Notes under the pieces: generated by a model | Told to the model about the DNA's origin: nothing | The model's input: the letters and a program-made list of their open reading frames with translations, nothing else | The model's database searches: none | Origin: Mycobacterium sp. | GTDB lineage: Bacteria; Actinomycetota; Actinomycetes; Mycobacteriales; Mycobacteriaceae | Length of the DNA stretch: 5,617 nucleotides | Direction of reading: 5' to 3' | NCBI GenBank assembly: GCA_023264755.1 | Contig: JAHFVB010000350.1 | Coordinates: forward strand, 1 to 5,617 | Position numbers and translations under genes: made by a program | Shown here: positions 4,853 to 5,617 of the stretch, one piece after another | Layout of the letters: each line of letters opens with the position of its first letter | Position numbering within the stretch: position 1 is the first letter of the stretch

Positions 4853-5617
4853 GTTCGCCGAGAAGTATGGGCGGTGGGCGCTCGTCGCGGGGGCCTCGGA
4901 GGGAATCGGCGCCTGCCTGGCCGACGAGCTCGGCCGGCGCGGCCTCAACCTCGTCCTCGTCGCTCGCAACGGCGCACTGCTCGAACGGGTCGCAGCGACC
5001 GCTCGCGCGCGACACGGTGTCGAGGTCCGTCCGGTGGTGTTGGACCTGACGGTTCCCGACGTGGGGGAGCGGCTCGCCGCCTCGACCGCGGACCTCGAGG
5101 TGGGCCTAGTCATCTACAACGCGGGTGCCTCGGACCGTACGACGACGTTCCTGGAGAACGAGTTGGCGTACTCGCTCAAGCAGCTCGAATTGGATTGCCT
5201 CGGCCCGGTCGTGCTCGCGAAGCACTTCGGTACCGCGATGCGCGACCGCGGGCGCGGTGGCATCGTGCTGGTCGCATCGCTGGCCTGCCTGGCTGGTGCT
5301 GCGACGCTGGCGATGTATTCAGCGGTGAAGGCCTTTCAACACACCTTTGCCGAGGGACTCTGGGCCGAGTTGCGCCCACATGGGGTCGACGTGTGCTGCA
5401 CCCCGCTGGGCATGACCTTCACGCCGGCCTTGCAGCGGATGGGGATCGAGTACGACCCCAATGCGCAGATGCTGTCCGAGGACGTCGCCCGCGAGATCGT
5501 CGAGAACATCGGCGATGGCCCCGTTCACGTCGTCGGCGAGCAGAACCGCGCCGTCGCCTCGCAGGTCTGGACCATCGACCGGCGCGCTCTCGTGGAGCTG
5601 ATGAGCGCTGCCTCGGT
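4845..5617 (+). CDS. Short-chain dehydrogenase/reductase (SDR), 3' end beyond window
   Basis: NAD(P)-dependent oxidoreductase with a Rossmann fold; 257 codons are present and the frame is open to the window edge. Classical SDRs are about 250-280 aa, so only a short C-terminal piece is missing. Motifs in order are the nucleotide-binding loop AGASEGIG (15-22), VLVAR with Arg41 after strand beta-2 (favouring NADPH), DLT (67-69, adenine pocket), YNAG (91-94) and catalytic Ser145, Tyr158 and Lys162 (YSAVK). The fourth member of the usual Asn-Ser-Tyr-Lys tetrad appears to be Asp117 (LDCLGP where LNCLGP is usual). The post-catalytic PG segment reads CTPLGMTFTP. The ATG at 4845 overlaps the stop of the SnoaL-like gene by 8 bp, so translation is probably coupled. 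The substrate is unknown; a lipid or sterol alcohol/ketone is a guess from context. Confidence 0.93.
   Translation, partial: MTEFAEKYGRWALVAGASEGIGACLADELGRRGLNLVLVARNGALLERVAATARARHGVEVRPVVLDLTVPDVGERLAASTADLEVGLVIYNAGASDRTTTFLENELAYSLKQLELDCLGPVVLAKHFGTAMRDRGRGGIVLVASLACLAGAATLAMYSAVKAFQHTFAEGLWAELRPHGVDVCCTPLGMTFTPALQRMGIEYDPNAQMLSEDVAREIVENIGDGPVHVVGEQNRAVASQVWTIDRRALVELMSAAS

Noticed and set aside
4355..5113. 252-codon minus-strand frame across the SnoaL-like and SDR genes
   Set aside because: It is antisense to two recognisable protein families and has no motif of its own.

Overview
The window is high-GC, tightly packed actinobacterial chromosome, most likely from a mycobacterium (Mycolicibacterium or a relative). 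The reasons are the strong G/C bias at third codon positions, GTG starts, short Ala-rich signal peptides, a bacterial class-I cytochrome P450 paired with a TetR regulator, and a SnoaL-like/SDR gene pair of the kind common in mycobacterial lipid and steroid gene clusters. I see no mobile elements, RNA genes or CRISPR arrays. The genus is inference.

Layout. (1) Positions 62-1678 hold three small predicted secreted proteins of unknown function. One is a 169-aa protein with 4 Cys (minus, 62-571). It is divergently arranged from a 133-aa protein with 6 Cys (plus, 772-1173). A 162-aa protein with 4 Cys (minus, 1190-1678) converges on the second with only 16 bp between stop codons. (2) Positions 1804-3087 (minus) encode a complete 427-aa cytochrome P450, divergent from a TetR-family regulator (plus, 3250-3870). 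Their 162-bp intergenic region holds a 22-bp inverted repeat placed over a candidate P450 promoter, which is the best-supported regulatory signal here. (3) Positions 3853-4305 (minus) encode a fourth secreted protein, resembling the soluble domain of MmpS proteins. Its 3' end overlaps the regulator's 3' end by 18 bp. (4) From about 4379 to the window end (plus) lie a SnoaL/NTF2-like protein and a short-chain dehydrogenase/reductase (SDR). Their genes overlap by 8 bp, and the SDR runs off the right edge only about 10-20 residues short of a usual family length.

How the genes may work together. The P450 (hydroxylation), SDR (alcohol/ketone redox) and SnoaL-like protein (isomerase, dehydratase or hydrolase-type fold) are the enzyme types actinobacteria use on sterols, terpenoids and other lipids. 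The TetR protein is the obvious candidate to sense a substrate and repress the P450. Four exported proteins in about 4.3 kb around this module is the unusual part. A link between envelope or periplasmic proteins and the oxidative enzymes is possible but rests only on proximity. No ferredoxin or ferredoxin reductase for the P450 is present in the window.
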